Under the pieces are notes generated by a model. That model saw nothing but the letters and a program-made list of their open reading frames with translations, was not told the origin of the DNA and did no database searches. Shown piece by piece: positions 43,196-52,104 of a stretch of 64,000 bases of DNA. Positions within the stretch are counted from its first letter, which is position 1. Each line of letters starts with the position of its first letter. The position numbers and the translations under genes were made by a program. This DNA is from Actinomyces slackii (GTDB lineage Bacteria; Actinomycetota; Actinomycetes; Actinomycetales; Actinomycetaceae). The stretch is taken from assembly GCF_900637295.1 (NCBI RefSeq), contig NZ_LR134363.1:558001-622000 (forward strand). The letters run 5' to 3'.

Positions 43196-43705
43196 TCACC
43201 GTGGAGACATCTGGAGGCGGATGGTCTGGCGGTGGAGGTCGGTGTCGAGGAGCTCGATGCTGTGGGGCTGGAGGATGAAGACCCGCTTGGAGCCCAGGTC
43301 GGCCGCCTTGGCCGCTCCGGGCAGGCGAGCCGCCTGATGCTTGGCATAGATGGCCGCGGCCTTGAGGCGCTCAGTGCCGGTGGCCCCATGCACCGTCCCG
43401 GTCATCTGCAGAGAGACCAGGCGCCGCTCCCCCGAGCCGGGCGAGTCCACAATAAGGGCGGAACTGCGCGAGTCGGCCTCAATATTAGTGATATGCCGGG
43501 CGCTGGTCGAGGAGACGAAGACCAGGCGAGGCCCCGACATCGGGGCGAAGAAGCAGGGCGTCATCCGCGGCCCCTGCTCCTCATGGGTTCCCAGGATGCA
43601 CAACTGGTGGGTGGCCAGGACCTCCTCCACGCGCGCAAGCACGACGCCGATCTCCAGTGGACCATCGGTCGTCCAGTTCACGGCGATCCCATCCTCTCTC
43701 AGCAC
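43196..43705 (-). CDS. Pyridoxamine 5'-phosphate oxidase-family (FMN-binding split-barrel) protein
   Basis: 169 residues from GTG 43705 behind GAGGAGGG; GTG 43681 is an alternative. Features: VEEVLATHQLCILGTHEEQGPRMTPCFFAP, LVFVSSTSARHITNIEADSRSSALIVDSP and VSLQMTGTVHGAT, the split-barrel PNPOx pattern. Probably a flavin- or F420-type reductase; substrate unknown. Stands alone, convergent with the preceding membrane fusion gene. Confidence 0.78.
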   Translation of the reverse strand: MLREDGIAVNWTTDGPLEIGVVLARVEEVLATHQLCILGTHEEQGPRMTPCFFAPMSGPRLVFVSSTSARHITNIEADSRSSALIVDSPGSGERRLVSLQMTGTVHGATGTERLKAAAIYAKHQAARLPGAAKAADLGSKRVFILQPHSIELLDTDLHRQTIRLQMSPR

Positions 43706-43982
43706 AGCCGGGCGCCCTCCTCGGCGCGGGCAGCACCAGTCTTCCAGTCACGCAGGTACAGCGCCAACAGCAGCGGGCAACGACTCGCGGCGGATCTGCC
43801 GCCGAGGCGGGGCAAGTCGCCTCGATCGTCTGCCTCCAGTCCCGCTCGACGCAACGGGCCAGGCGGCGGAACAGGAATGCCCGCCAAACACCACTCACCC
43901 CAGGGCCAGGTATGGCACGGATCGCCCATGTGGGGTAGCCGATCGGAGGAGGAGCCGATACACGGATGGCGAGAAAGGCCGG
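43706..43982. other. Gene-free stretch
   Basis: About 280 bp; upstream region of the PNPOx gene and 3' flank of the vapC-like gene. Nothing recognised. Confidence 0.5.
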
Positions 43983-44402
43983 TTACGACTCGAAGGGATT
44001 GAGCACGCGCAGCCCGGTGATGCCCGCGAAGTCCTTGATATTGCGCGTTGCGAGCACGAGGTGGTGGGCGAGCGCCACCCCAGCGATCTGCGCATCCGGA
44101 ACGGAGGTCGCCATGCCCTGTTCTTGGCGCTCGGCTCGAGCGCGCGCGGCCAGGCGCGCTACCGCGGCATCAACCGGTAGCAGCCGGTCCGCGTACTGCT
44201 GCTCCACAACATCCGTCATTGACTCGTAGTAGTCACGACGGCGTCCTCGCGGCAGGCGCAGGTAGCCGAACCGCAGTTCCATGAGAGTGACGGCGCACAG
44301 GTAGGAGTCGACGGCAGCGGAGTCGTTCAGCCATGCCTCGACCTTCGGGTCCATCGTGGTGCGCATGGCCTCGGAGATGATGTTGGTGTCGAGGAGGAAC
44401 AT
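43983..44402 (-). CDS. PIN-domain toxin, FitB/VapC family
   Basis: 139 residues. PIN-domain ribonuclease with LLDTNIISEAM (first Asp), AVTLMELRFGYLRLP (Glu), and PDAQIAGVALAHHLVLATRNIKDF (C-terminal acidic pair). The FitB-like pattern includes GITGLRVLNPFES at the end. Its ATG overlaps the antitoxin stop by one base (TGATG), so translation is coupled. Confidence 0.88.
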   Translation of the reverse strand: MFLLDTNIISEAMRTTMDPKVEAWLNDSAAVDSYLCAVTLMELRFGYLRLPRGRRRDYYESMTDVVEQQYADRLLPVDAAVARLAARARAERQEQGMATSVPDAQIAGVALAHHLVLATRNIKDFAGITGLRVLNPFES

Positions 44403-44647
44403 CAGTCGAGCTCCACCGCGCGGTGGTCGTCGTCGATGGTGCGCGGCGGCAGATCGAGGTCGATGCCGCCCTCGGCGAGCGCAAGGTCGCGAAAGGCGAG
44501 GGCGATGTTGCCGCGCCGCTGGCGACGGGTCGCGTCGTCGAGAATGGCACGGACCTCAGCCTCGACGCTGCGCCCATGCGCAGCCGCGCGCAGCCGCAAG
44601 CCCCGGTGCGTCGCCGAGTCCAGATTGCGGATCGTCAGCGTAGACAT
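44402..44647 (-). CDS. FitA/VapB-type antitoxin (ribbon-helix-helix)
   Basis: 81 residues from ATG 44647. The N-terminus (STLTIRNLDSATHRGLRLRAAAHGRSVEAEVRAILDDA) is a ribbon-helix-helix DNA-binding domain of FitA type; the C-terminal part (GGIDLDLPPRT) would neutralise the toxin. The gene is leaderless with TAGCAT 7 nt upstream, inside a palindromic operator. In-frame codons further upstream have no ribosome site. Confidence 0.85.
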   Translation of the reverse strand: MSTLTIRNLDSATHRGLRLRAAAHGRSVEAEVRAILDDATRRQRRGNIALAFRDLALAEGGIDLDLPPRTIDDDHRAVELD

Positions 44648-44652
44648 GACAG

Positions 44653-44666
44653 CAATGCTAGCATTG
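44653..44666 (-). promoter_or_regulatory. Palindromic operator overlapping the antitoxin -10 box
   Basis: CAATGCTAGCATTG is a perfect 14-bp palindrome. The minus-strand -10 TAGCAT (44655-44660) lies inside it, the expected place for autorepression by the antitoxin-toxin complex. Confidence 0.7.
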
Positions 44667-44794
44667 ACCTGTGAGAGCAGGCCCAGGCGACTTCGGCGAG
44701 CGCTTACAGGACAGCCCGGGCGCCGCCAAGCGATGGATCGCCCGGGCTCCCAGGGCCCGTGCTGAGGGCTGACAACGTCAGCCTTGTGGACAAA

Positions 44795-44960
44795 CGCTGG
44801 CGTATGATGGGACCCGCTCAGGGCAGTAGCCCTGCGAAATGAACCCGGCAGCCTTCCGGACGGTGGGCGAGCCGGGTCTCGCGCATGACACACCCAGTAG
44901 TCGACGCCCGGGCCGGCGAGATGGTCGCTCAGTCGTCCTGGACCGTGCGCCATCTCCCGA
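44795..44960 (+). ncRNA. Possible structured RNA (unidentified)
   Basis: Gene-free stretch. A TATGAT hexamer at 44803-44808 is followed by a CAGGGC-AGTA-GCCCTG hairpin and an ACCCGGC...GCCGGGT helix with a smaller internal GCC/CCGG/GG pairing. The order resembles a compact non-coding RNA on the plus strand, or a 3' UTR structure of nrdE on the minus strand. I could not match it to a known family. Confidence 0.3.
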
Positions 44961-44969
44961 CCCTCCGCC

Positions 44970-47126
44970 TCACAGCATGCAGGACACGCAACCCTCGACC
45001 TCGGTGCCCATGAGGGCGGCCTGGCGCAGGCGGATGTAGTAGAGGGTCTTGATGCCCTTGCGCCAGGCGTAGATCTGGGCGCGGTTGACGTCGCGGGTGG
45101 TGGCCGTGTCCGGGAAGAAGAGCGTGAGGCTCAGCCCCTGGTCCACGTGCTGGGTGGCCGCGGCGTAGGTGTCGATGATCTTCTCGGGCCCGATCTCGTA
45201 GGCGTCCTGGTAGTACTCCAGGTTGTCATTGGTCATGAAGGGCGCCGGGTAGTAGACCCGTCCGATCTTGCCCTCCTTGCGGATCTCCACCTTGGCCACG
45301 ATCGGGTGGATCGAGGAGGTCGAGTTGTTGATGTAGGAGATCGACCCGGTGGGAGGCACCGCCTGGAGGTTGCGGTTGTACAGGCCGCCCTCCTTGACCC
45401 GGGCCGCCAGCTCCGCCCAGTCCTGGCGCGTGGGGACATGCACCGAGGACTTCTCGAAGATCTCCTTGACGCGATCGGTCACCGGCACGAAGTCCTGAGT
45501 CGTGTACTTCTCGAAGAACTCCCCGCTGGCGTAGGCCGAGTCCTCGAAGCCCACGAAGCTCTCACCGCGCTCCACCGCCAGCTCGTTGGAGGCGCTCAGC
45601 GCCGCGTAGAGCACGCAGGCGAAGTACACATTCGTGAAGTCCAGGCCCTCCTGGGAGCCGTAGAAGATGCGCTCGCGCGCCAGGAAGCCATGGAGGTTCA
45701 TCTGCCCCAGGCCGATGGCGTGGGACTCGTGGTTGCCCCGATCGATGGAGGGCACCGAGGGCAGGTGCGTCTGGTCGGAGACCGCCGTGAGCCCGCGCAC
45801 CGCAGTGCGGATCGTCTTGGCGAAGTCCGGGGAGTCCATCGTCTTGGCGATATTGAGAGAGCCCAGATTGCAGGAGATGTCCTTGCCCACGTGATCGAAG
45901 GACAGGTCCTCGTTGAGGCGGCTGGCCTCGGAGACCTGGAGGATCTCCGAGCACAGGTTGGACATGATGATCTTGCCGGCGATCGGGTTGGCCCGGTTGA
46001 CCGTGTCCTCGAACATGACATAGGGGTAGCCGGACTCGAACTGGATCTCAGCCAGGGTCTGGAAGAAGGTGCGGGCGTTGATCTTCTTCTTCTTGATGCG
46101 CCCGTCGTCGACCATCTCGCGGTACTTCTCGGTGACGTTGATATCCGCGAAGGGCACCCCGTAGACGCGCTCGACGTCGTAGGGGCTGAAGAGGTACATG
46201 TCCTCGTTGTTGCGGGCCAGCTCGAAGGTGATATCCGGGATGACCACGCCCAGGGACAGGGTCTTGATGCGGATCTTCTCATCGGCGTTCTCGCGCTTGG
46301 TGTCCAGGAAGCGCATGATGTCCGGGTGGTGGGCGTGCAGGTAGACCGCCCCCGCGCCCTGGCGGGCCCCCAGCTGGTTGGCGTAGGAGAAGGAGTCCTC
46401 CAGGAGCTTCATGACGGGGATGACGCCGCTGGACTGGTTCTCGATCCGCTTGATGGGCGCGCCCATCTCCCGCAGGTTGGTCAGCAGCAGGGCCACGCCG
46501 CCGCCGCGCTTGGACAGCTGCAGGGCCGAGTTGATGCCCCGGGCGATGGACTCCATGTTGTCCTCGATGCGCACCAGGAAGCAGGAGACCGGCTCACCGC
46601 GCTGGGCCTTGCCCTCATTGAGGAAGGTGGGGGTGGCCGGCTGGAAGCGGCCGGTCATCATCTCCTCGATGAGGTCCAGGGCCAGCTGCTCCTCGCCGTC
46701 GGCCAGGGTCAGGGCCACCATGGTGACCCGGTCCTCGAAGCGCTCCAGGTAGCGCTTGCCGTCGAAGGTCTTGAGCGTGTACGAGGTGTAGTACTTGAAG
46801 GCGCCCAGGAAGGTCTCGAAGCGGAACTTGTGGGCGTAGGCCGCCTTGAAGGCCGACTTGACGAAGGCGGGGGAGTACTTCTCCAGGATGTGCCCCTCGT
46901 AGTAGCCCTCGGTCACCAGGTACTCCAGCTTCTCCTCCAGGTCATGGAAGAAGACCGTGTTCTGGTTGACGTGCTGGAGGAAGTACTGGCGAGCCGCCTC
47001 ATGGTCGGCGTCGAACTGGATGAGGCCATTGGCGTCATACAGGTTCAGCTTGGCGTTGAGGGCGTGGTAGTCCATCTCCGGGGAGGACACGGTCTCCGAG
47101 CCGGTGTCCGTCAGCGTGTCTGCCAA
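44970..47126 (-). CDS. nrdE: Class Ib ribonucleoside-diphosphate reductase, alpha subunit
   Basis: 718 residues. Catalytic subunit that makes dNDPs. Seen: [22 protein letters not shown] (active-site Cys region), [55 protein letters not shown] and the C-terminal redox pair EGCVSCML, which receives electrons from NrdH. It overlaps nrdI by 16 nt. The beta subunit gene nrdF, which usually follows, is not downstream; a toxin-antitoxin module lies there instead. Confidence 0.96.
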   Translation of the reverse strand: MADTLTDTGSETVSSPEMDYHALNAKLNLYDANGLIQFDADHEAARQYFLQHVNQNTVFFHDLEEKLEYLVTEGYYEGHILEKYSPAFVKSAFKAAYAHKFRFETFLGAFKYYTSYTLKTFDGKRYLERFEDRVTMVALTLADGEEQLALDLIEEMMTGRFQPATPTFLNEGKAQRGEPVSCFLVRIEDNMESIARGINSALQLSKRGGGVALLLTNLREMGAPIKRIENQSSGVIPVMKLLEDSFSYANQLGARQGAGAVYLHAHHPDIMRFLDTKRENADEKIRIKTLSLGVVIPDITFELARNNEDMYLFSPYDVERVYGVPFADINVTEKYREMVDDGRIKKKKINARTFFQTLAEIQFESGYPYVMFEDTVNRANPIAGKIIMSNLCSEILQVSEASRLNEDLSFDHVGKDISCNLGSLNIAKTMDSPDFAKTIRTAVRGLTAVSDQTHLPSVPSIDRGNHESHAIGLGQMNLHGFLARERIFYGSQEGLDFTNVYFACVLYAALSASNELAVERGESFVGFEDSAYASGEFFEKYTTQDFVPVTDRVKEIFEKSSVHVPTRQDWAELAARVKEGGLYNRNLQAVPPTGSISYINNSTSSIHPIVAKVEIRKEGKIGRVYYPAPFMTNDNLEYYQDAYEIGPEKIIDTYAAATQHVDQGLSLTLFFPDTATTRDVNRAQIYAWRKGIKTLYYIRLRQAALMGTEVEGCVSCML

Positions 47127-47521
47127 TAGTCTTCCAATCCTTGCTTGACGCGTGCAACGTCCGTCGGGGTGCCGAGCAGCTCGTAGCGGTACAGGAAGGG
47201 CACCCCGAGCTTGCTGGCGATGATGTCACCGGCCAGGCAGTAGGCCTCGCCGAAGTTGGTGTTGCCCGAGGCGATGACGCCTCGGCACAACGAGCGGTTG
47301 TGCGGGTCGTTGAGGAATGCGATGACCTGCTTGGGAACCGCCCCCTTGGCAGACCCACCACCGTAGGTGGGCACCACCAGGACGTACTCCTCCTCCACGG
47401 TCAACTCGCCCTCACCGGGGCGCAGCGGGATGCGGGCCGTTGGGAAGCCCAGCTTGCTCACGAAGCGGTGAGTGTTCTCCGAGGTGGAGGAGAAGTAGAC
47501 CAGGAGGGGCTTGCTGCTCAC
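47111..47521 (-). CDS. nrdI: Flavodoxin-like NrdI
   Basis: 136 residues from GTG 47521. FMN protein that helps build the Mn2-tyrosyl radical of NrdF. The start [20 protein letters not shown] is the phosphate-binding loop, then [23 protein letters not shown] and [18 protein letters not shown], all typical NrdI motifs. It lies between nrdH (17-nt gap) and nrdE. Confidence 0.94.
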   Translation of the reverse strand: MSSKPLLVYFSSTSENTHRFVSKLGFPTARIPLRPGEGELTVEEEYVLVVPTYGGGSAKGAVPKQVIAFLNDPHNRSLCRGVIASGNTNFGEAYCLAGDIIASKLGVPFLYRYELLGTPTDVARVKQGLEDYWQTR

Positions 47522-47538
47522 AGCGCACGCCCCCCGGT

Positions 47539-47784
47539 TCAGACGGCGAGGACCTCGACGGCGGAGGCGAGGGCCTTGATCTTGTCCGGGCGGAAGCCGG
47601 ACCAGTGCTCGCCACCCGCCATGACCACCGGGGCCTGGGCGTAGCCGAGGGCCTTGACCTGCTCCAGCGCCTGAGCGTCCACGGAGATGTCCACCGTCTC
47701 GTAGGGCAGGCCGGCCTTGTCCATGGCGCGGTAGGTGGCCGTGCACTGGACGCAGTTGGGCTTGCTGAAGACGGTGATGGACAT
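47539..47784 (-). CDS. nrdH: Glutaredoxin-like redoxin NrdH
   Basis: 81 residues, ATG 47784. Starts [31 protein letters not shown] with the CVQC redox motif and has the NrdH-specific WSGFRPDKI near the end. First gene of nrdHIE; electron donor for NrdE. Confidence 0.94.
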   Translation of the reverse strand: MSITVFSKPNCVQCTATYRAMDKAGLPYETVDISVDAQALEQVKALGYAQAPVVMAGGEHWSGFRPDKIKALASAVEVLAV

Positions 47785-48395
47785 GGCAGTCTCTTCCTCG
47801 GGTTCCTGTGGCTGGGCCGGACCGTCCCTGGAGGGGGAGAGCACCGGTGTAACCACATGCTTGTCATTCACGGAAGGCCTGGATGCCCCCGTTGAGCAAG
47901 ACACTACCCCTAGGGGTCGATCGGGTCCACCACCCCAACATGATGTGTCTGACATGGCCCTGTGCACAGCGAGCTCCCCCCTGTGGAAATCATCCCAACC
48001 GACTGTGGAGGGATCGTGGACAGACTCCAGAACACTTCCTGAGAGCGTCCTGGATGCCTGCTCCTCAATCCGCGGAACCATGGTCTCTCAGGGGTGTGAC
48101 ATGAATCGGGCCTCGTCACCACAAGCGCTCCCCCACCCCCGCCCCCTCCTCATCCCCACGCTGGGGAAAAATCCCTCGAACTCATCTGCGCCCCGGCGTG
48201 TCTCCGGCGTGTCGCCTCCGACCCACAGACACGAGCCCCGAGCGGCGCGCCTTCCCACCCGCACCGCCCAGCCGGAGCGGGCCAGATCAACCCATACCTG
48301 ACCCATGCTCCTTTCACAGGCTCCTCATTGACTGCGCGCCTTGACTCATCACTGTCAGCCCGAACGGGCCACGCAACACTCAGGAGTCACCCCTC
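47785..48395. other. Intergenic region between nrdH and the DUF4956 gene
   Basis: About 610 bp without a recognised gene. It contains the nrd promoter with NrdR-like boxes, several TGTGGA-type motifs (47991-48016) that do not reach the DnaA-box consensus, and the promoter of the divergent DUF4956 gene, where TTGACT occurs twice (48326 and 48341). Confidence 0.55.
47901..47948 (-). promoter_or_regulatory. Candidate pair of NrdR boxes
   Basis: ACACTACCCCTAGGGG (47901-47916) and CCCCAACATGATGTGT (47933-47948) start 32 bp apart, close to the three-turn spacing of NrdR boxes. Each matches the ACACwATATATwGTGT consensus well only in one half (ACACTA and TGTGT). Plausible but weak. Confidence 0.4.
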
Positions 48396-49049
48396 ATGTC
48401 CGCCCTCCCCCATATCGCCGCCGACCTCATCGCCCTGGCCATCCTCGTGGGCGCCCTCTACGCCCCGCGCCACAGCCGCAAGGACCTGACCGCCGCCTAC
48501 ATCGGCGTCAACATCGGCGTCCTGGCCGTCACCCTCCTGCTGTCCACCGCCACCGTGGCCGCCGGCCTGGGCCTGGGCCTGTTCGGCGTGCTGTCCATCA
48601 TCCGCCTGCGCTCCACCGAGCTGAGCCAGCACGAGGTCGCCTACTTCTTCGCCGCTCTGGCCCTGGGCCTGCTCGGCGGCATCAACTCCGCTCCCCTGGC
48701 CCTGACCGCCACCCTCATGGCCCTGGTCGTCGCCTCCCTGTTCATCGGCGACCACCCCGCCCTCATGCGCCGCCACCGCCACCAGGTCATCCTGCTCGAC
48801 CGCGCCATCCCCAACGAGACCGCGCTCATCGCCCACCTGGAGCGCACTCTGGGAGGCCGCGTGCGCTCGGTGGAGGTCCAGCGCCTCGACCTGGTCAACG
48901 ACACCACCATGGTCGACGTCCGCTTCCAGCTGCCGCGACCCTCCCACGCCCTGCCGCCCACCGACATGGTGCTCCCGCCCGCCGTCTCCCCGACCGCGAG
49001 TCCGGCCGAGACCTGGGCCGGCGCCCAGCATGCCGTCGCCGCGAACTGA
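48396..49049 (+). CDS. DUF4956 membrane protein, copy 1
   Basis: 217 residues. Three to four hydrophobic segments (IAADLIALAILVGALY, AAYIGVNIGVLAVTLLLS, VAAGLGLGLFGVLSIIRLRSTELSQHEVAYFFAALALGLLGGI) are followed by a cytoplasmic part (HRHQVILLDRAIPNETALIAHLERTLGGRVRSVEVQRLDLVNDTTMVDVRF). The RLRST(E)xxxxE motif is the DUF4956 hallmark. It always pairs here with a VTC-domain gene. Near-identical to copy 2 at 52105 up to about residue 180; the tails differ. Confidence 0.85.
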   Translation: MSALPHIAADLIALAILVGALYAPRHSRKDLTAAYIGVNIGVLAVTLLLSTATVAAGLGLGLFGVLSIIRLRSTELSQHEVAYFFAALALGLLGGINSAPLALTATLMALVVASLFIGDHPALMRRHRHQVILLDRAIPNETALIAHLERTLGGRVRSVEVQRLDLVNDTTMVDVRFQLPRPSHALPPTDMVLPPAVSPTASPAETWAGAQHAVAAN

Positions 49050-49122
49050 GCCGGCCCCTCGCCGCCCACGACCAGCACGAACCGCCCGGAATCCAGCCAC
49101 GCGCTCGCAGAGAGGATTGCCC

Positions 49123-49989
49123 ATGACCACGCCCATCGCACCCATCGCACCGGATGTGCGCACCGCCCACCTGCCCACCACCACTCTGGCCGAGCTCAAC
49201 GCCGCCGCAGGGCTCCAGACCCGCGTGGATCGCAAGTACCTCCTGCCCGCGAGCCAGGCCCAGGTGCTCGTCAACCGCCTCAAGGGCGCCCGCGTCCTGG
49301 AGATCCACGGCAGGCGCCGCTTCGCCTACGCCTCGACCTACTTCGACACCCCGGACCTGGACTCCTACCTGCTGGCCGCCCGCGGGCGCCGGCGGCGCTT
49401 CAAGGTCCGCACCCGCACCTACCTGGACTCCGCCCTGTGCTTCCTGGAGGTCAAGACCGTCGGCGCACGCGGCACCACCGTCAAGTGCCGCCTGGAGCAC
49501 CAGGCCGACGACGCCCACCTGACCGATCAGGACCGCGCCTTCGTGGCGGACTGCCTCATCACCTCGGGGGTCGCCGCCCCCGATGAGGCACAGGAGCTCG
49601 CTCTCACCCTGAGCCCGGTGCTATCCACCACCTACGAGCGCACCACCCTGCTACTGCCCGACCGAACCCGCACCACCCTCGACACCACGCTGACCTGGCG
49701 GCGACTGACCCGCAGCTCGCGGCGCGCCCCCACGGCCCCCACCCCGGCACCGGCAGAGCCTCGTCGCGTCAGCCCGAGCGAGCCGCTGACCACCGGCTGC
49801 GCCGTCGTGGAGACCAAGAGCCTGTCGGGCCACAGCTCGACCGACCGCCTTCTGTGGGCCGGCGGCCACCGCCCCCGGCGCATCTCGAAGTACGCCACCG
49901 GCATGGCCCTGCTGCATCCCGCACTGCCAGCCAACAGGTGGCACCGAACCATGACTCACGAGCTCGCCGAGCTCACCACCGCCGCCTGA
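49123..49989 (+). CDS. VTC-domain (polyphosphate polymerase-like) protein, copy 1
   Basis: 288 residues from ATG 49123 behind AGAGGA. A tunnel-fold (TTM) protein: RVDRKYLLPASQA, FAYASTYFDTPDLDSYLLAARGRRRRFKVRTRTYLDSALCFLEVKTVGARGTTVKCR, and CAVVETKSLSGHSSTDRLLWAGGHRPRRISKYATGMALL. Basic residues RRRFKVRTR and the E-V-K / E-T-K strands line the expected tunnel for polyphosphate or nucleotide. Bacterial VTC proteins with DUF4956 are linked to envelope or polysaccharide loci; the reaction is not proven. Confidence 0.85.
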   Translation: MTTPIAPIAPDVRTAHLPTTTLAELNAAAGLQTRVDRKYLLPASQAQVLVNRLKGARVLEIHGRRRFAYASTYFDTPDLDSYLLAARGRRRRFKVRTRTYLDSALCFLEVKTVGARGTTVKCRLEHQADDAHLTDQDRAFVADCLITSGVAAPDEAQELALTLSPVLSTTYERTTLLLPDRTRTTLDTTLTWRRLTRSSRRAPTAPTPAPAEPRRVSPSEPLTTGCAVVETKSLSGHSSTDRLLWAGGHRPRRISKYATGMALLHPALPANRWHRTMTHELAELTTAA

Positions 49990-50022
49990 GCACCGACCAG
50001 GCACAACGATCAGGAGAACACC

Positions 50023-51726
50023 GTGAAGAACCGCACTCGCCTCACCCACCGCGCCACCGGCGCTCTGGCCCTGGCCGCCGCCCTGGCCCTGGCCGCCGGA
50101 TGCTCGACCAGCGCCGCCGACACCTCCGCGAGCTCCCAGGGCTCATCCTCGCAGTCCGCGAGCGCCCAGAGCTCATCCTCCTCGTCCTCGGGCTCGAACG
50201 CCGCGTGGACCACGATCAGCTCCCAGACCGCCTCGGCCTCCACGGGGGCCAGCGCCGCGGACATCCTGGGCGCCAACGCCGAGGTGACCAGCGCCTCGAC
50301 CGAGGCCGACGACGCCGGAACCACCGACACGTCGGGGGCCACGACCATCGCCCTGTCCGACTCCTCGGCGAAGGTCTCCGGCTCGGGCGCAAGCGCCGAG
50401 GGCTCGACCGTCACCATCACCGAGGCCGGCACCTACGTGGTCTCGGGGAGCAGCAGCGATGGCCAGATCGTCGTCGCGGCTCCCGACGCCGAGGTCCGCA
50501 TCGTCCTGGACGGTGTCTCCCTGACCAACAAGGACGCCCCGGCCATCGATGTTCAGGACGCCGGCGAGGCGATCGTGGTCCTGGCCAAGGGCTCGACCAA
50601 CACCCTGGCCGATGGCTCCTCCTACGCCGACACCTCCTCCGAGGCCCCCACCGCGGCCCTGTTCTCCTCCGACACGCTGACCCTCACGGGCACCGGCTCC
50701 CTGAGCGTGACCGGCTCCTACAAGGACGGCATCTCCTCGAAGAACGGCCTGATCATCACCGGCACCCCCACCATTGAGGTCAATGCGGCCGACGACGGCA
50801 TCCGCGGCAAGGACTACCTGGCGATCACATCGGGGACCGTCACCGTCACCGCGGGTGGGGACGCCCTGAAGTCCAGCGAGGACAACGACGAGACCAAGGG
50901 CTTCGTCTCCCTGGGCAAGGCGATCCTGACCCTGACCTCCGATGATGATGCCATCGCCGCCGTCACCGACGTCGTCGTGGACGGCACCACCCTGAGCATC
51001 ACCGCGGGTGGCGGCCAGGCCAACGCCGTCCCCGAGGAGCAGGCCCCTCCGGGGCAGGACACCCAGGACTCTCAGGCCGAGGACACCACCCCCTCCCCCA
51101 AGGGCATCAACGCGGGGGTGAGCTACACGCAGGACTCCGGAACGGTGACTATCAACTCGGCCGATGAGGGCATCCAGGCGGCCTTCGTCAACGTCAACGG
51201 CGGGGAGCTGTCCATCGCCGCCGGGGACGACGGCATCAACGCCTCCAACGGGGACTACGTCATCGAGGGCCACGAGAGCGCGGACTCGGAGTCCGATGAC
51301 GGCTCGGTCCTGACGATCTCGGGCGGCCAGGTGGAGGTCTCCTTCGCCTCCTCCGACGGCCTGGACTCCAACGGCTCGGCCTACGTCACGGGCGGAACGG
51401 TCGTGGTCTCCGGGCAGGCGGGCGCCATGGACGGCTCGGTGGACGCCAATGGCGAGACCCAGCTAGTGGGCGTGACCGGCTCGCCGAGCGTGACCGCCGG
51501 GGACACCCTGACCATCACCGATGCCAGCGGGAAGGAGACCACAGTCGATGTGAACTTCACGGCCTCGGCGATCACCGTGCTGGGGCTGACCGAGGGCGAG
51601 GAGTACACGGTGTCCTCGACCTCGGGCGGCTCGTCCACGGGGACGGCGGCGGCCCTGTCCTCCGGGATGGGCGGTCCTATGGGCGGTCAGGGCGGCCCCG
51701 GGGGCCAGCCCCCGAGCGGCAGCTGA
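50023..51726 (+). CDS. Cthe_2159-type carbohydrate-binding lipoprotein (DUF4353)
   Basis: 567 residues from GTG 50023 behind CAGGAGAAC. The lipobox LALAAGC is followed by a long Ser/Ala linker. Repeated beta-helix strands follow: VTITEAGTYVVSGSSSDGQIVV, VRIVLDGVSLTNKDAPAIDVQDAGE, LTGTGSLSVTGSYKDGISSKNGLIITG and repeated ADDGIRGKD / SADEGIQAA / GDDGINASNGDY turns, which match the Ca-binding DDGI pattern of the family (polygalacturonate-binding in Clostridium). The tail is Gly/Gln/Pro-rich. Third gene of the first set; binds surface polysaccharide by inference. Confidence 0.82.
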   Translation: MKNRTRLTHRATGALALAAALALAAGCSTSAADTSASSQGSSSQSASAQSSSSSSSGSNAAWTTISSQTASASTGASAADILGANAEVTSASTEADDAGTTDTSGATTIALSDSSAKVSGSGASAEGSTVTITEAGTYVVSGSSSDGQIVVAAPDAEVRIVLDGVSLTNKDAPAIDVQDAGEAIVVLAKGSTNTLADGSSYADTSSEAPTAALFSSDTLTLTGTGSLSVTGSYKDGISSKNGLIITGTPTIEVNAADDGIRGKDYLAITSGTVTVTAGGDALKSSEDNDETKGFVSLGKAILTLTSDDDAIAAVTDVVVDGTTLSITAGGGQANAVPEEQAPPGQDTQDSQAEDTTPSPKGINAGVSYTQDSGTVTINSADEGIQAAFVNVNGGELSIAAGDDGINASNGDYVIEGHESADSESDDGSVLTISGGQVEVSFASSDGLDSNGSAYVTGGTVVVSGQAGAMDGSVDANGETQLVGVTGSPSVTAGDTLTITDASGKETTVDVNFTASAITVLGLTEGEEYTVSSTSGGSSTGTAAALSSGMGGPMGGQGGPGGQPPSGS

Positions 51727-51734
51727 GCCCCGGT

Positions 51735-51764
51735 CACCGGGCCCTGCTCGCGCAGGGCCCGGTG
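51735..51764 (+). terminator. Terminator-like hairpin
   Basis: CACCGGGCCCTG, loop CTCGCG, CAGGGCCCGGTG: 12-bp perfect stem just after the lipoprotein stop. Confidence 0.75.
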
Positions 51765-51889
51765 CGGTCGATCCGCCCGGTGCCCGCCGATGAGCAGCGG
51801 CGAGCACCGGGCGGATGGCCTCCGCAGGACCAGGGCCGCTCGGGGACCCGGTCGGCCCAGCGGAGACCCACCGCGCGCCCCAGACTTCT

Positions 51890-52104
51890 CCCAGGGTTTC
51901 ACCGGGAAGATTTCCTCATTTTCCCACACATCCATCATGCGGATCTTCTCCTGCGATACCAACCTTTTCTCCCTGCGGCAATTGCTCCAGCCGACCGTAT
52001 TCACAGTATTTCCTCATAGTTTTCTTAGGGAGCGCTCCTAGGTTCGCACCACATGTTCCCGTCCTATACAACGGTCCCCCACATATGCCGTTAGGAGCCC
52101 CCTT
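51890..52104 (+). promoter_or_regulatory. AT-rich upstream region of the second DUF4956-VTC pair
   Basis: Clearly lower GC than both neighbours, ending in GTTAGGAGCCCCCTT before ATG 52105. Contains TATACA (52056) as a possible -10, with an untranslated leader of about 40 nt. No gene seen. The start of this region has many pyrimidine runs (ttttct, cctcattttcc). Confidence 0.5.

Noticed and set aside
44795-44960. Cobalamin or NrdJ-type riboswitch controlling ribonucleotide reductase
   Set aside because: It lies at the 3' end of nrdE, not upstream, and the conserved cobalamin core (GCCACTG) is absent.
45147-47129. 660-codon plus-strand frame opposite nrdE
   Set aside because: Shadow of nrdE; repetitive Val/Leu/Gly/His composition.
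47985-48020. DnaA boxes or an origin
   Set aside because: The TGTGGA motifs do not match TTATCCACA well, and no dnaA, dnaN or gyrase genes are nearby.
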